Assembly: GCA_049487715.1 (NCBI GenBank)
Contig: CP150572.1
Location: forward strand, 62,001 to 126,000
Direction of reading: 5' to 3'
Source of the DNA: Pycnococcus provasolii
Taxonomy: Eukaryota > Chlorophyta > Pseudoscourfieldiophyceae > Pseudoscourfieldiales
Length of the DNA: 64,000 nucleotides
Shown here: one piece after another, positions 10,051-19,432 of the stretch
How the letters are laid out: each line of letters begins with the position of its first letter
Position numbering within the stretch: the stretch's first letter is position 1
The notes under the pieces: model-generated
Databases searched by the model: none
Told to the model about the DNA's origin: nothing
What the model saw: only the letters and a program-made list of their open reading frames with translations
Made by a program: the position numbers and the translations under genes

Positions 10051-10064
10051 GAGCTCATTCAAGC

Positions 10065-10643
10065 TCACTCCTTCTTGCCGCCGCTTTTCGTGGCGGTGGC
10101 GCCAGCTCCGACGACCCAGCACGCCCACGTGAGTCCGCACGTGGCTTGCATCGCCTGAAGCACCGTCGGGGTTAAGCCTTTGACGAATCCGCCCGGATTC
10201 GACGTGGCGGCGTACGTGACGACGGTCGCGAACACGCCCATGAGCGTCTGAGGCAGCATGCTGTTCGCTGGCGCGTGGTGGAACGCGATCTCCCACGCGA
10301 TGGTCACGCCCTCCACGAAGTAGCTGAGCACCGCGGTGAGAAGCACCGCCGGGTTACTCGGGAAGACCACCGGCGCGAGACGCATGACTGCGTACGCCGC
10401 GTTCTCCGCGATGAATCGGCGGTGCGTCGGCGCGAGATTCGGAACGCGCGGGTAGTTCTTGTACCCGCCTAACGCCCACGGGAACTTGTCCAGCCTCTCC
10501 GCGTCGGACGCCTTAACTGACAGGAAGGGCAACACGCCAATCACGACGATATCGAGCACGAAGCCGTGCACGCACCACATGACCGTCGCCACCTTAAAGA
10601 TCGTCGGGTACGACAGGAACGTAGCCACGATATCGGACATCAT
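10065..10643 (-). CDS. Polytopic membrane protein of unknown function
   Basis: This is a 192-residue protein with about four hydrophobic segments: near 8-40 (ATVMWCVHGFVLDIVVIGVL), 85-115 (VVFPSNPAVLLTAVLSYFVE), 130-148 (TLMGVFATVVTYAATS) and 160-183 (CGLTWACWVVGAGAT). It ends in SGGKKE, which could act as a dilysine-like ER signal, although the spacing is not classical. Two ATG codons stand at the start (10643 and 10640). I do not recognise the family. The gene is convergent with the CFAP96-like gene, and copy B of the dispersed 3' element follows its stop. Confidence 0.65.
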   Translation of the reverse strand: MMSDIVATFLSYPTIFKVATVMWCVHGFVLDIVVIGVLPFLSVKASDAERLDKFPWALGGYKNYPRVPNLAPTHRRFIAENAAYAVMRLAPVVFPSNPAVLLTAVLSYFVEGVTIAWEIAFHHAPANSMLPQTLMGVFATVVTYAATSNPGGFVKGLTPTVLQAMQATCGLTWACWVVGAGATATKSGGKKE

Positions 10644-11763
10644 GACGAGACTTACTGCCTAGCTAATAAGTGCGTGAAAAAAGTGCTAATAAAGTGCTAT
10701 AAAAAGGTCTACCGTGCCGTGCCGGTATGACGTGACCGTATGCATGGGATCAGGTGATATGTATCACGTGATTCCTGACCTTAGAAGGGGAGTCACGGCA
10801 CGTGACTCACACTTTACCGTAAGTTTACGGCATTTTTCCCATAATAAATTTACCCCTCAGGTGGAGGAGGTCCGTTGCGTGTGTATTACTGTACATACAC
10901 CGTTGGAAACACCTCGTAAAAGACGAGGGAAACAATGACGTGATTTTTTATTTTTTAACTCACTTGGAACACGGGTCGACTTCCTTTTAGCATTTTCCAT
11001 ATTGAATATTTCACCGCCGTGCGTCTTACATATTTCACCGTTGATTTTTAGTAAAACGTTTTGATCGAAAAACAAAAAAAGTAAAAACACACAAAGAGCT
11101 GTGATACACAGTCCAATAGTCACTAAGTACAGTCCTGACCCGTCCAGAAGGAATTCACCTGACCAGGCTGCCAGGCACGCAGGAACAACAGGCTCAAACT
11201 TAACTTCCAAGGCAAGGCCGGCTTGAACACCCCCCCTGGACCTGGGGACCCACCTTGAGCCGACTTGTCGTCGACTACGATAATGTCAATGTCGTGCATG
11301 CCTGCCCAAATTGTTTCAAGTTGTTGGTTCCACGACAACGACAACGAGCCTTGAACCCAGAACAGTCGTGCTACGATAGGCCAGTTGGACTTGGGTGTGC
11401 GCCGCTCGCTCGCTCCCTGACACCTGAGCTGACCACCACCATAATCCTGAACACCTCATTCAGGGAAAAATAAATCAGGGGTTGGCTGCGAGTTGCGACG
11501 GAACCTTGCCCAAGTACTTGCAAGCAGAAACATGCGTGAAGAAAGAGGGTTGAAGAAAATGCGTGCGAATACTTCTACTCAGCACCTTCTCATAGGTCTT
11601 CGAAGGGGGCACCCATCTGCCTCATAGGTGTGTTTCTTGGCGTGTGTTTCTTGGCGTGTGTGTGTGCGTGTGTGTTTCTTCGCGCGGCGTAAGGCTTAAG
11701 GCTTTTGGCTTTTTTTCTGGTGGCGCATCTGCTGCGGCCGGTGAAGGAGGTGGAAAAGGGAAG
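10644..11763. other. Intergenic region, partly AT-rich
   Basis: No gene is supported in this 1.1-kb divergent stretch. It contains a TATA-like CTATAAAAAGG at about 10699-10709, a partly palindromic CACGTGAT region at about 10750-10810, and an AT-rich block at about 10930-11110 that differs from the GC-rich surroundings. The only longer open frames lack an ATG. Confidence 0.45.
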
Positions 11764-12607
11764 ATGAAGTTCGGCGGGACGAGCTACCTCGCGAGCATGT
11801 TCGGACGATCCATGGTGAGTGCGGCCGCAAGCTCGATGCAACAGAGCATGAGCATGAGACAGGACCGCGTCAACTGGGAGGACTTCAACTATCCGCCGGG
11901 ACTGCGCGTCATTCACTTCAACATACTGGACGTAGAGGTAAGCTTCGCCTGCGTCAGTCCTACTGCTTGACTCGCTGCTTTTCGCACTCACGACCAACGA
12001 CACACCTTCAACCCACCTTTTGCTGTTCCTTTCGTTTCGTTTGTTTTGTTTCGTTTTGTTTCAACGTTAGGACGACGCATGTCGCCGCACGGTGAGATGG
12101 GTGCACGCAAGCTACCTCTTCGCGAGCTTGACGCTGTGCTTCAACCTGCTCGCGGCACTCGTGCTCGCTTCGGGCGGCGTGCCGAAGAAGGGCCTTGACG
12201 TTTTGTTTTCGTTCTTCAACCTGCTTTTGTTTGGCGTGTTTGGCTGCTACGCCTTTTACATGGCGTACAAGGGCCTCGCGACGCAGAACAAGCGCCTTTG
12301 CTACCAATACCTGATCATTCAGGGAATTCTCCTTGTGTTCATGCTTGCGAGCGCGCTCGCGGGCGGCGCCAACTTCAACGGGTGGACGAATTTGTCTCGA
12401 GCGGCTGATGCAGGTGAGCTGAGCGGCTTCTGGACGGTGTGGACGTACCTGGAGGCGAGTCTTTGGACGTTGAATGTGGTTGTATGCGTCGTTGGCATGC
12501 ACGGCGTATGGCTGAACAAGAAGAGCGGGCGACCTTTAAGCTGGAGCGACAACGCCGCGGCACAAGCACAAGCACAAACACAAACACCGGCGAGCGTGAA
12601 CGCATAG
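11764..12607 (+). CDS. SCAMP-like four-helix membrane protein (two exons)
   Basis: Exons 11764-11937 and 12071-12607 join in phase 0 across a GTAAGC...TTAG intron of 133 bp, giving 236 residues. SCAMPs are secretory-pathway membrane proteins with a cytoplasmic amphipathic segment and four membrane helices. Here the sequence NYPPGLRVIHFNILDVE resembles the N-W-P-P...I-I-H segment that leads into the first helix in SCAMPs. Hydrophobic segments follow at about 72-95, 105-125, 137-157 and 180-200, and the C-terminal tail is short and Gln/Ala/Thr-rich. The N-terminal NPF-type region of animal SCAMPs is absent. The intron position is well supported by frame continuity; the family call is moderate. 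TGTAA is at 12674-12678. Confidence 0.65.
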
Positions 12608-12801
12608 ATAACCTTATCGCGCGTGTTTGTGTTTGTTTTCTTTCTCTTTTTCTTTTCTACGAAGAAGATATGTTGTAATACTAACCTTAGTAAAAAAAAA
12701 ACATTTTCAGTGACGACGTTGTTGCTGTGACTGTCATGACATGACGTGTTGCCTGCCGCCTTGTTGCCACCGCCTAAGGTAGTTTTCTCGCTTCTTCGGT
12801 T

Positions 12802-12852
12802 TCGGGTTAGGGTTAGGGTTTGCAGTTAGGGTTCGGGTTCGGGTTCGGGTTC
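12802..12852 (+). repeat. Telomere-like box upstream of ATP sulfurylase
   Basis: TTAGGG units grade into GTTCGG variants: two perfect units, one after TTTGCA, then three GGGTTC units. It lies 100 bp before the ATG at 12952. Confidence 0.75.
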
Positions 12853-12951
12853 CGCGAGTAACGCCAGGTCTCCCTTCCCCTCCCCCTTCCCCTTCCGCCT
12901 GCTCGCCTCTCCCCTTGTCAGTCTGCGTTCGCGTGCGTGTTCTCCATCTCC

Positions 12952-14361
12952 ATGTTCGCGCTGTTGACGCTTCGTCGCTCTGTGTCTGTGTCTTCTTCAA
13001 GTTCAAGATCTTTGTCTTTCATCAACGGCTTCTCAAGGTCGTCGTCGTCTCTTGTGCCTGCTCCTGCTCTTTCATCTGCTCTTTCGTCTCCTCCTCTTCG
13101 TCTCTGGCCGTCGTCTTCTTCTGCGTCGTCGCCGTCGCCTTCGTCTCTGCTCCATCCGTCGAGATCGATGGCGTCCTCAGCGGCTTCATCCATCGCAGTC
13201 GTGCGATCAGCAGATGGACGAGTCACGCCGCACGGTGGCTCGTTAGTCGACCTCATGTTCAAGGGAAGTGAGCAGGAAAAACAGGCGATCGTCAGCGCGT
13301 GCTCCACCTCCATCGACATGTCCGACCGCAACGCGTGCGACGTCGAAGTGCTATGCGTCGGAGGATTCTCGCCGCTAAGCGGATTCATGAACGAGGACGA
13401 GTACACGTCCGTCGTCGAAAACATGCACCTCAAGTCTGGACTGCTCTTCGGCCTGCCCATCGTCATGGACACGTCGCGGGAAGATATCAACGTCGGGGAC
13501 AAGGTACTTCTCACCTACCAGGGTGACAACATCGCCGTCATGGAGGTGGAGTCCAAATACGTTCCAGACAAGGCGAAGGAGGCGCTCAACTGCTACGGAA
13601 CGTCGAGCATCGAACACCCAGGCGTTCTCATGATCAGCACCGAACGTGGAAAGTACTACATGGGCGGCAAGGTGACGGGACTCGCGTTGCCCAAGCGCGT
13701 CTTCCCCTGCGCGACGCCAGCGGAGGTGCGCGAAACGCTCCCGCCGAACGCCGACGTCGTCGCGTTCCAGTGCCGCAACCCCATCCACCGTGCGCACTAC
13801 GAGCTCTTCACGCGCGCGCTCGACGCCGAGAACGTCAAGGACGAGTGCGTGTGCCTCGTGCACCCCACGTGCGGACCGACGCAGGGCGACGACATTCCTG
13901 GCATCGTGCGCTACCACACGTACGAGGTGCTCGCGAAGGAGGTGAACAACCCGAAGATTCGCTGGGCTTACCTGCCGTACAGCATGCACATGGCGGGACC
14001 TCGCGAGGCGATCCAGCACATGATCATCCGTAAGAACTACGGATGCAGCCACTTCATCATCGGACGTGACATGGCGGGCTCGAAGAGCTCCATCAGTGGC
14101 GAGGACTTCTACGGCGCGTACGACGCGCAGGACCTCGCGAAGGCGAAGAGTGGTGAATTGGGCATGGACACCGTGCCTAGCCTGAACATCGTGTATACCG
14201 AGGAGAAGGGATACGTGACGGCGGACGTTGCTGAGAAGGAGGGTCTTGAGGTGATGAAGCTGAGTGGCACGAAGTTCCGCAAGATGTTGAGGAGTGGCGA
14301 GGACATTCCTGAGTGGTTCGCCTTCAAGAGCGTCATTCAGGTGCTGCGAGATGCCGCGTGA
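12952..14361 (+). CDS. ATP sulfurylase (sulfate adenylyltransferase), organelle-targeted
   Basis: The enzyme joins sulfate and ATP to make adenosine phosphosulfate and pyrophosphate, the first step of sulfate assimilation. The first ATG (12952, MFALLTLRRS) gives 469 residues; an earlier GTG is not needed. Residues 1-75 are Ser/Leu-rich with few acids, typical of a plastid or mitochondrial leader. Active-site motifs are intact: QCRNPIHRAH (the Q-x-R-N-P-x-H-x-x-H signature, near 270) and GRDMAG (the GRDHAG position). HPTCGPTQGDDIPG lies between them. There is no kinase domain, so it is the single-function form. The DDIPG-type loop differs from that of land-plant enzymes; whether this reflects separate ancestry needs a tree. 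Confidence 0.93.
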   Translation: MFALLTLRRSVSVSSSSSRSLSFINGFSRSSSSLVPAPALSSALSSPPLRLWPSSSSASSPSPSSLLHPSRSMASSAASSIAVVRSADGRVTPHGGSLVDLMFKGSEQEKQAIVSACSTSIDMSDRNACDVEVLCVGGFSPLSGFMNEDEYTSVVENMHLKSGLLFGLPIVMDTSREDINVGDKVLLTYQGDNIAVMEVESKYVPDKAKEALNCYGTSSIEHPGVLMISTERGKYYMGGKVTGLALPKRVFPCATPAEVRETLPPNADVVAFQCRNPIHRAHYELFTRALDAENVKDECVCLVHPTCGPTQGDDIPGIVRYHTYEVLAKEVNNPKIRWAYLPYSMHMAGPREAIQHMIIRKNYGCSHFIIGRDMAGSKSSISGEDFYGAYDAQDLAKAKSGELGMDTVPSLNIVYTEEKGYVTADVAEKEGLEVMKLSGTKFRKMLRSGEDIPEWFAFKSVIQVLRDAA

Positions 14362-14473
14362 AGATATTTAGTCACAATATTGTTAGTTGTTCTTTTTCAG
14401 AAAGAACTTTCGAGTTTGTTACACATCCATTTCTTTTGGTTGCACAATGTTTTTCCTTCAACCTTAGACTAGT

Positions 14474-15286
14474 CTATGGAGGCACTCTCACAACTTGCGA
14501 TACTTTGGTTGGTAGTAGGAGTGCCGCGGAGTTGGTTGATCGCGGCACCCCAGCAACTCTCGCGCGAAATGCGAATTCGTGTCTTTGTTGTTGTTGTTCG
14601 TCGTCGTCGTCGCCGCCATCCAAGAGAGCAACACGCATATTTTTGACTCCAGGAACGGATTTGCTTGATGACCGCTTGCGTTTCTTTTTTCCACGTCGGC
14701 CTTTGCTGTGCTGTTGTTCTCCAAAGAGTTCGTCTTCGTATTCGTCCTCTTCAGCTGCAGCCTTCGCCGCGCGTCTTTTGACCGCCTCCAAGATGTCGTC
14801 AGGCAGCGCGCGTTCGTCACGCCTTCGCGCGTCTTCCTGCTGTCTTTCTTCGTCGTGTTCTCTTCGCCTCTGCTTGACGGCCTGTTTCGCGGTTGTCTGT
14901 GCGTGTTTTTCCTGTACAAGTTTGGTTTTCATTTGCGTTTTGGCGACCGACGTTGTGATTTCTTCAGGCGGCGCATCATCATCGTCGTCGTCGTCGTCGT
15001 CGTCGATGACGACGTTGCCGAGATTGACATTTTCAGGAGGAGGAGGAGGACCAGTCTGCAATTTGGAGTCGTCGTCGTCGTCGTCGGAGTCGTCGCCCCC
15101 TTCCGTCTTCTTCTTCTTCAAACTCTGTTTAGCGGGAGCAGACTTATTATCCTTCTTATCCGTTTTCTTCTTCTTCTTCTCCGCACTTAAAGACGTGAGT
15201 CCACCACCAGAGTCACCACCAGCATCACCACCAGCGGCATCCCCAAGGGATCCCGCACTACGAGCAAGAGCACGCGTTACCCTCAT
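14474..15286 (-). CDS. Acidic/basic low-complexity protein, probably nucleolar
   Basis: The first ATG is at 15286 (MRVTRALARS), giving 270 residues. The protein alternates Lys blocks (EKKKKKTDKKDNK) and long Asp runs (DDSDDDDDD, VIDDDDDDDDDDAP). A helical stretch with RRRDERALPDDILEAVKRRA and a basic patch GRRGKKKRKRSSSK (nuclear localisation-like) follow, then VPGVKNMRVALLD. This composition is common in nucleolar and ribosome-assembly proteins, and the ALPDDILEA stretch recalls the NUC129/Nol7-type C-terminal region, but similarity is weak and I do not assign a family. It is convergent with ATP sulfurylase. Confidence 0.55.
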   Translation of the reverse strand: MRVTRALARSAGSLGDAAGGDAGGDSGGGLTSLSAEKKKKKTDKKDNKSAPAKQSLKKKKTEGGDDSDDDDDDSKLQTGPPPPPENVNLGNVVIDDDDDDDDDDAPPEEITTSVAKTQMKTKLVQEKHAQTTAKQAVKQRRREHDEERQQEDARRRDERALPDDILEAVKRRAAKAAAEEDEYEDELFGEQQHSKGRRGKKKRKRSSSKSVPGVKNMRVALLDGGDDDDEQQQQRHEFAFRARVAGVPRSTNSAALLLPTKVSQVVRVPP

Positions 15287-15650
15287 AGATAAAATCAAAA
15301 GAAACACAAGAGGAAGCAAAGATACTGGTCACAGGAAAGAAACACAGTTAAGTGAGCGAGTGAAGTGCAGACGCCAGACGCCAGACGCCGCCGCCGCCGA
15401 CAAGAATGAACAGTGAAGTTTGTTGCCAATACCAAATACCAGGTAGGAAGGCCTAGGGGGACGAGAGGGCAGAAAGTTCAGTTTCGGGGTTGGGGATTCC
15501 CGGAGACGTTTTCGGGGGTTGTTCGGGGTGCGTGGAACCAACCGTGAAAGTTCTCGTCTTTCGGAAGATGGATGTGTACTACATGTACCTGTCACTGGTC
15601 AGCCAGTGTGCGCCAGGAATGTTACGGCACGCGCGTCGTCGAGTCGAGTA
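15287..15650. other. Intergenic region between two minus-strand genes
   Basis: No gene is supported. It holds a triple GACGCCAGAC-like repeat at about 15368-15395 and otherwise nothing clear. Confidence 0.4.
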
Positions 15651-16643
15651 CTACGACCCGACGAGCGCGTCCGACTCCCCGAACGCCGCGCGGACGAGGG
15701 GCTCGGTCGCCGCCCTCAGCGCGAGCGGGTCGCCGGTGCCCTCCGTTGAGAGAAACATGCCCTCAAGGCGGAGCGGCGTAACGGAGACGCCGCCGCGGCG
15801 GAGTGCGGCGTAGTCCGTGCCGTCGCTATCGTCGAGCCACTCCAAGCTCTCGGGCGCGTGCTGGAAGGTGCCCTCGGCGGCGCCCTCGACGGGCGAGAAG
15901 ACCTTGGTGTACCGGCTGCGCGCAACGCGCGTCACCTCCCAGGCGGCGCCACGGCCGACGTTCTGCGGGAGGTTGACGTTGAGCACGTCCACCCCCTCCG
16001 GCCACGCGCCGGGCTCGAGCGCCCGCGCGGCGATCGCTGCGGCGTACTCGCTCGCGGCGAGGTCGCAAGGCACGCGACCCGTCTCCTTGAGCGCCACCCT
16101 CGCCTCCTTCCCGAGGCTCAGCGAGACGGCGATGCTCTTGACTCCTGCGATGGCGCCCTCGAGCGCGGCGCCGACGGTCCCACTGCTGATCATGAACGCC
16201 GCCCCGGCGTTCATGCCAAGGTTCGTCCCGCTCACAACGAGGTCCGGTATCACACCTTCGCCCTCGGCCGCAAAGGCGTGCTCGACGCCCCACGCGGCGC
16301 AGTCCGCGGGCGTGCCGCTGAGCGTCGTGACGGCGTGCGTCCCACGCACAGCCGACCCCACGACGACGTGCGCAAATCGCGTCATGCTCTTCCCGAACCA
16401 GGAACGCTCCTCCGCGGGAACGACGGCGCGCACGGCCACGCCCGGCGGCAGCGCGACGTCGAGCGCATCGAGGAGCGGCACGAGCAGCGCGCTGTCCACG
16501 CCATCGTCGTTCGTCACCAGCACCCGCAGAGGCGCCCTCGAGCACGCCCACGCCTGCAAGCTCCTGCAAGCCCTGCGAGCGGATGGATGGCGCGGAGGCG
16601 GGTCCCTAGTAACCGTAGGGGCGAGGAGCGGCTGACGAGCCAA
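15651..16643 (-). CDS. surE: SurE-family 5'-nucleotidase/phosphatase
   Basis: SurE enzymes are metal-dependent nucleotide phosphatases. The motif LRVLVTNDDGVDS supplies the metal-binding Asp pair at the N-terminus; LSGTPADCAAWGVEH, PDLVVSGTNLGMNAG and SSGTVGAALEGA follow in the order expected. The open frame runs 330 residues to the end at 15651, but its first codon is TTG and the first in-frame methionine (MTRFAHVV) comes after the catalytic motif. A true start must therefore lie elsewhere: in an upstream exon, or at the ATG at 16672, which opens a transit-peptide-like frame (MATSARLARRWLVSR) in another phase. The 5' end is unresolved. SurE is present in plants and algae, so no transfer need be assumed. 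Confidence 0.85.
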   Translation of the reverse strand: MARQPLLAPTVTRDPPPRHPSARRACRSLQAWACSRAPLRVLVTNDDGVDSALLVPLLDALDVALPPGVAVRAVVPAEERSWFGKSMTRFAHVVVGSAVRGTHAVTTLSGTPADCAAWGVEHAFAAEGEGVIPDLVVSGTNLGMNAGAAFMISSGTVGAALEGAIAGVKSIAVSLSLGKEARVALKETGRVPCDLAASEYAAAIAARALEPGAWPEGVDVLNVNLPQNVGRGAAWEVTRVARSRYTKVFSPVEGAAEGTFQHAPESLEWLDDSDGTDYAALRRGGVSVTPLRLEGMFLSTEGTGDPLALRAATEPLVRAAFGESDALVGS

Positions 16644-16938
16644 CGCCGCGCCAATCGGGCTGAGGTGGCCATCCCGAAATCACTCCCAAATCCAACCGGC
16701 GAAAAAAATCCAAATCCAACACAGTCACGGTTACCTCTTTGGGGGACCCATCACTTGAACGTGATGTCATCTGTCAGATACACCTGTCCCTCCGACCCTC
16801 CCCCTAAACCTGTATTGCCTCTCCCGGATGCCGGACCTCACAGGCCGCATCATCTCCTCGCGGCCCCTGCGATGCGCACTCGGTTCGGTTCGGAGCATCA
16901 TGAAAATGGCCCCTTACTAGTAGTACGATAATCGAACC
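16644..16938. other. Divergent promoter region, SurE / FUSC-like gene
   Basis: About 300 bp separate the SurE frame from the FUSC-like start at 16939. It includes the out-of-frame ATG at 16672 that may be the real SurE start. No further gene is seen. Confidence 0.4.
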
Positions 16939-19299
16939 ATGATCGCGTTCCGGGAGGCGGTCTCTCTCGCGATGCGCGCGACGACCGCGGTCGCAATCCT
17001 CTGCGTGCTCGCGCTCGTGCCGTCGTTAGCCAACCCCGTGACGTCCTCGCCGCTTGCAGGAGTCGCCGCGACGCTCGCCATCGGGCGCACGGTGGGCGCG
17101 AGCGCGCGCAAGGCGGCACACCAGGTGATGGGCGGGGCGCTCGGCGCCGCGCTCGCCTCCGCGACGCTAGCCACGATCCCACACGTCGACGGCGCGCTGC
17201 TGCCGCTGCTCTTCGCCTTCTCGTTCGCGGTGGTGCTCGCGCGCCCGCCGCCGCTCGCCGCAAAGACGTGCCTGGTGGTGCTCGGAACGGCGCTCGCGGG
17301 GGTGGGCGGCGCGGCATCGCCGTACAATGCCGCAGCGCCGTGGGAGGCGTTCGGCGCGGCCGCACTCGGGAGCGCCCTCGCGCTGGCCGCGGCGCTGCTG
17401 CCCGTCGCGAGCGCGCGGACGGCGGCGGAGCGGGAGCTGCACCGTGCGTGCGTGCTGTGCGGTGGCGCGCTCAAGGCGGGCCTGCGGGAGTGGGCCGAGG
17501 GCGCGAAGGGGGTGGACGTCATGCGGGTGGAGTGGCTCGACGAGCTGCTGCGGCGAGCGGAGGTGGCGGGCGGCGCATTCCAGGAGAGCCTGCAGGATGC
17601 CGCGTGGGAGCTCCGCGCGCCGCGAGGGCTGGTGGCGCTGCGCGCGAGGCGCCAGCCGCTTGAGGACCTGTTTGCCGCGCTGCGCGGCCTGCTGCGCGTG
17701 CTGCGCCGCCGGCCTTTCGTGCACTCGCCCGCATACCACGCGGCGTTCGTCGAGCGCCTGCGGCAGCCGCTGGAGGCACTTGCGGAGGGCGCGGATGGGC
17801 TGCTCCGATGCGACCGCAAATCGCGGCTGAAGGGCGGGGACATCGGCGACGCACGCGCGCGCCTTGTTCGCGCGAAGGCTTCGTTCGCCGAGGAGTACCG
17901 CGCCGCGCGGCTGCATGTCATCTACGGCGAGGCGCGCACGGAGCTCAGCCCGCCCGACCTGCTGACGCTCAACCTGGTGTTTTTCAGCGCGACGCTCTTC
18001 TGCGAGGCGGCGCTCGAGATGCACCCCGAGAAGCCGGCTGCGGCTGGCGACCCACCACTCGCCGGCCGCGATCCGCCCGCCGCGGCGCCCACGTTCCGCT
18101 GGATGCTCCGCTGGGATGACGGCACGAAGCGCGCACTGCGGCAGGCGGCAGCGATGCTCGTCGCCGGGCTCTGGGCGGCGTTCGGGCGCGACCACACCGA
18201 CACAACCGCTGTGCTTACGGTCGGTTATGTCGTCGGCGGCGCCTCCGTGGGCGCCTCGTTCAAGACGTCGCTGCAGCGTGTGGAAGGCACCGCGGCAGGC
18301 GTCTTGGGGCCTGGGCTGCTGCTGATCGCCGTGGACGGCACCTCGATCGGAGCGGCTCTCACGCTCCTGCCCTATGTATTTTCCAGCATGTACGCGTCAT
18401 TTGCGAGCGAAGACCACGCGTATTCGGGTGTGGTGAGCGCGTTCACAGCGATCGGAGTCTCCCTCGGCAAAACCGGCGAAGGCGCGGCGAGCGTCCGCGA
18501 CTTCGTGCTTCGGCGACTCGAGGATACGTTCATCGCGTGCGCAGCGTTCGTGCTGTGCGAGCTGGCGCTCTTTCCGTCGCGTGCGGACTCGCTGCTGGGC
18601 GCGGCGTTACGGCGCGCGACTGGGGCCGCGGCCAACGCGCTGGCCCACGTCAATACCGCCGCGGGCATTCTGGCCGCGCCCTCCGACGGCGTCGACGGGA
18701 GCTCGCACCGGCTGGCACGGGGCGAGCTGCGCTTACTTGCAGGCTCCCTGGCCGCCGCGGAGGGCTACCTGAAGGACGGGAGGGAGGAGCCCCGGCTGTG
18801 GCGCCCCGCCTTCCCCGCGGTTCGGCTCGCTCGCCTGCTGACGGATATCGCTGGCATCCGCACGTGGCTCGAGCTGCAGCTGCGGGTGGCGGAGCGCACC
18901 GAGGCGAGCGAAGGCTTCTCGCGTCTTATGCAGCCTCTGCTCCATCCGCTCGAGCTTGCCGGCGAGCACTGCTCGCTCGCGCTGACTGCGGTGGGCGACC
19001 AGTCCGAGGACGCCGTCGCACTTGGCGAGGCGCTCGGTGGCCTGGCCGACGGGGTGGCTACCGCCTCTGAGGGCGCCGTCAATGCAACGATCGGCGCGGC
19101 TGCGCAGGCGCGGCTTGCGCCGCTGGTGGAGAGCGACGACGTGCTCGCCTTCTCTGCGCTCGCCTTTGTGATTGAGGAGCTGCTCGCGCAGGTGCGCCTG
19201 TGCTGCCGGGACGTGGCGGCGTTGTCGTACCAGGAGGCTAGTATTGAGAGGCTGAAAAAGTCAATCGGGCTGAGCCGACTCGTCTCGACGATAGTCTAG
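16939..19299 (+). CDS. FUSC-like (aromatic acid exporter/ALMT-like) membrane protein
   Basis: This 786-residue protein has two membrane blocks separated by soluble regions, the layout of the FUSC family, which includes bacterial aromatic-acid exporters and relatives of plant ALMT anion channels. Block 1 is at about 1-155 (ATTAVAILCVLALVPSLA, ALLPLLFAFSFAVVLA, LGSALALAAALLPVA). A helical region of about 160 residues follows, then block 2 at about 390-545 (QAAAMLVAGLWAAFG, VGYVVGGASVGASFK, FIACAAFVLCELALF). Block 2 carries the typical pattern of a helix hairpin with a Gly-rich VGGASVGAS stretch. The C-terminal 240 residues are helical and soluble. Substrate cannot be told. It starts with MIAFREAV at a clear ATG. 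Confidence 0.7.
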   Translation: MIAFREAVSLAMRATTAVAILCVLALVPSLANPVTSSPLAGVAATLAIGRTVGASARKAAHQVMGGALGAALASATLATIPHVDGALLPLLFAFSFAVVLARPPPLAAKTCLVVLGTALAGVGGAASPYNAAAPWEAFGAAALGSALALAAALLPVASARTAAERELHRACVLCGGALKAGLREWAEGAKGVDVMRVEWLDELLRRAEVAGGAFQESLQDAAWELRAPRGLVALRARRQPLEDLFAALRGLLRVLRRRPFVHSPAYHAAFVERLRQPLEALAEGADGLLRCDRKSRLKGGDIGDARARLVRAKASFAEEYRAARLHVIYGEARTELSPPDLLTLNLVFFSATLFCEAALEMHPEKPAAAGDPPLAGRDPPAAAPTFRWMLRWDDGTKRALRQAAAMLVAGLWAAFGRDHTDTTAVLTVGYVVGGASVGASFKTSLQRVEGTAAGVLGPGLLLIAVDGTSIGAALTLLPYVFSSMYASFASEDHAYSGVVSAFTAIGVSLGKTGEGAASVRDFVLRRLEDTFIACAAFVLCELALFPSRADSLLGAALRRATGAAANALAHVNTAAGILAAPSDGVDGSSHRLARGELRLLAGSLAAAEGYLKDGREEPRLWRPAFPAVRLARLLTDIAGIRTWLELQLRVAERTEASEGFSRLMQPLLHPLELAGEHCSLALTAVGDQSEDAVALGEALGGLADGVATASEGAVNATIGAAAQARLAPLVESDDVLAFSALAFVIEELLAQVRLCCRDVAALSYQEASIERLKKSIGLSRLVSTIV

Positions 19300-19432
19300 C
19301 TCAAGCAAGGCAGCTTACCTTTTAAAGAAGTGTTATTTGTAAACTTAATTCTTAACTCAAGCTCCCATATGATACTTCTCGAAGCGTGCTCTTCACCCAT
19401 AACTTCCTTAAGGTGGTATTTTTACGCTATTT

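Noticed and set aside
10857-11210. Minus-strand frame of 117 residues with a hydrophobic stretch
   Set aside because: It opens with TTG, has no ATG near its start and lies in an AT-rich intergenic block.
14313-15416. Plus-strand frame of 367 residues opposite the acidic protein
   Set aside because: Composed of Ser and Phe/Val runs that are the reverse of Lys and Asp runs; it opens with GTG and overlaps the ATP sulfurylase end.
288-16643. Bacterial contamination, because of MinE- and SurE-like genes
   Set aside because: MinE is of the plant type with a leader, and neighbouring genes have introns and eukaryote-only families; the window is one nuclear sequence.
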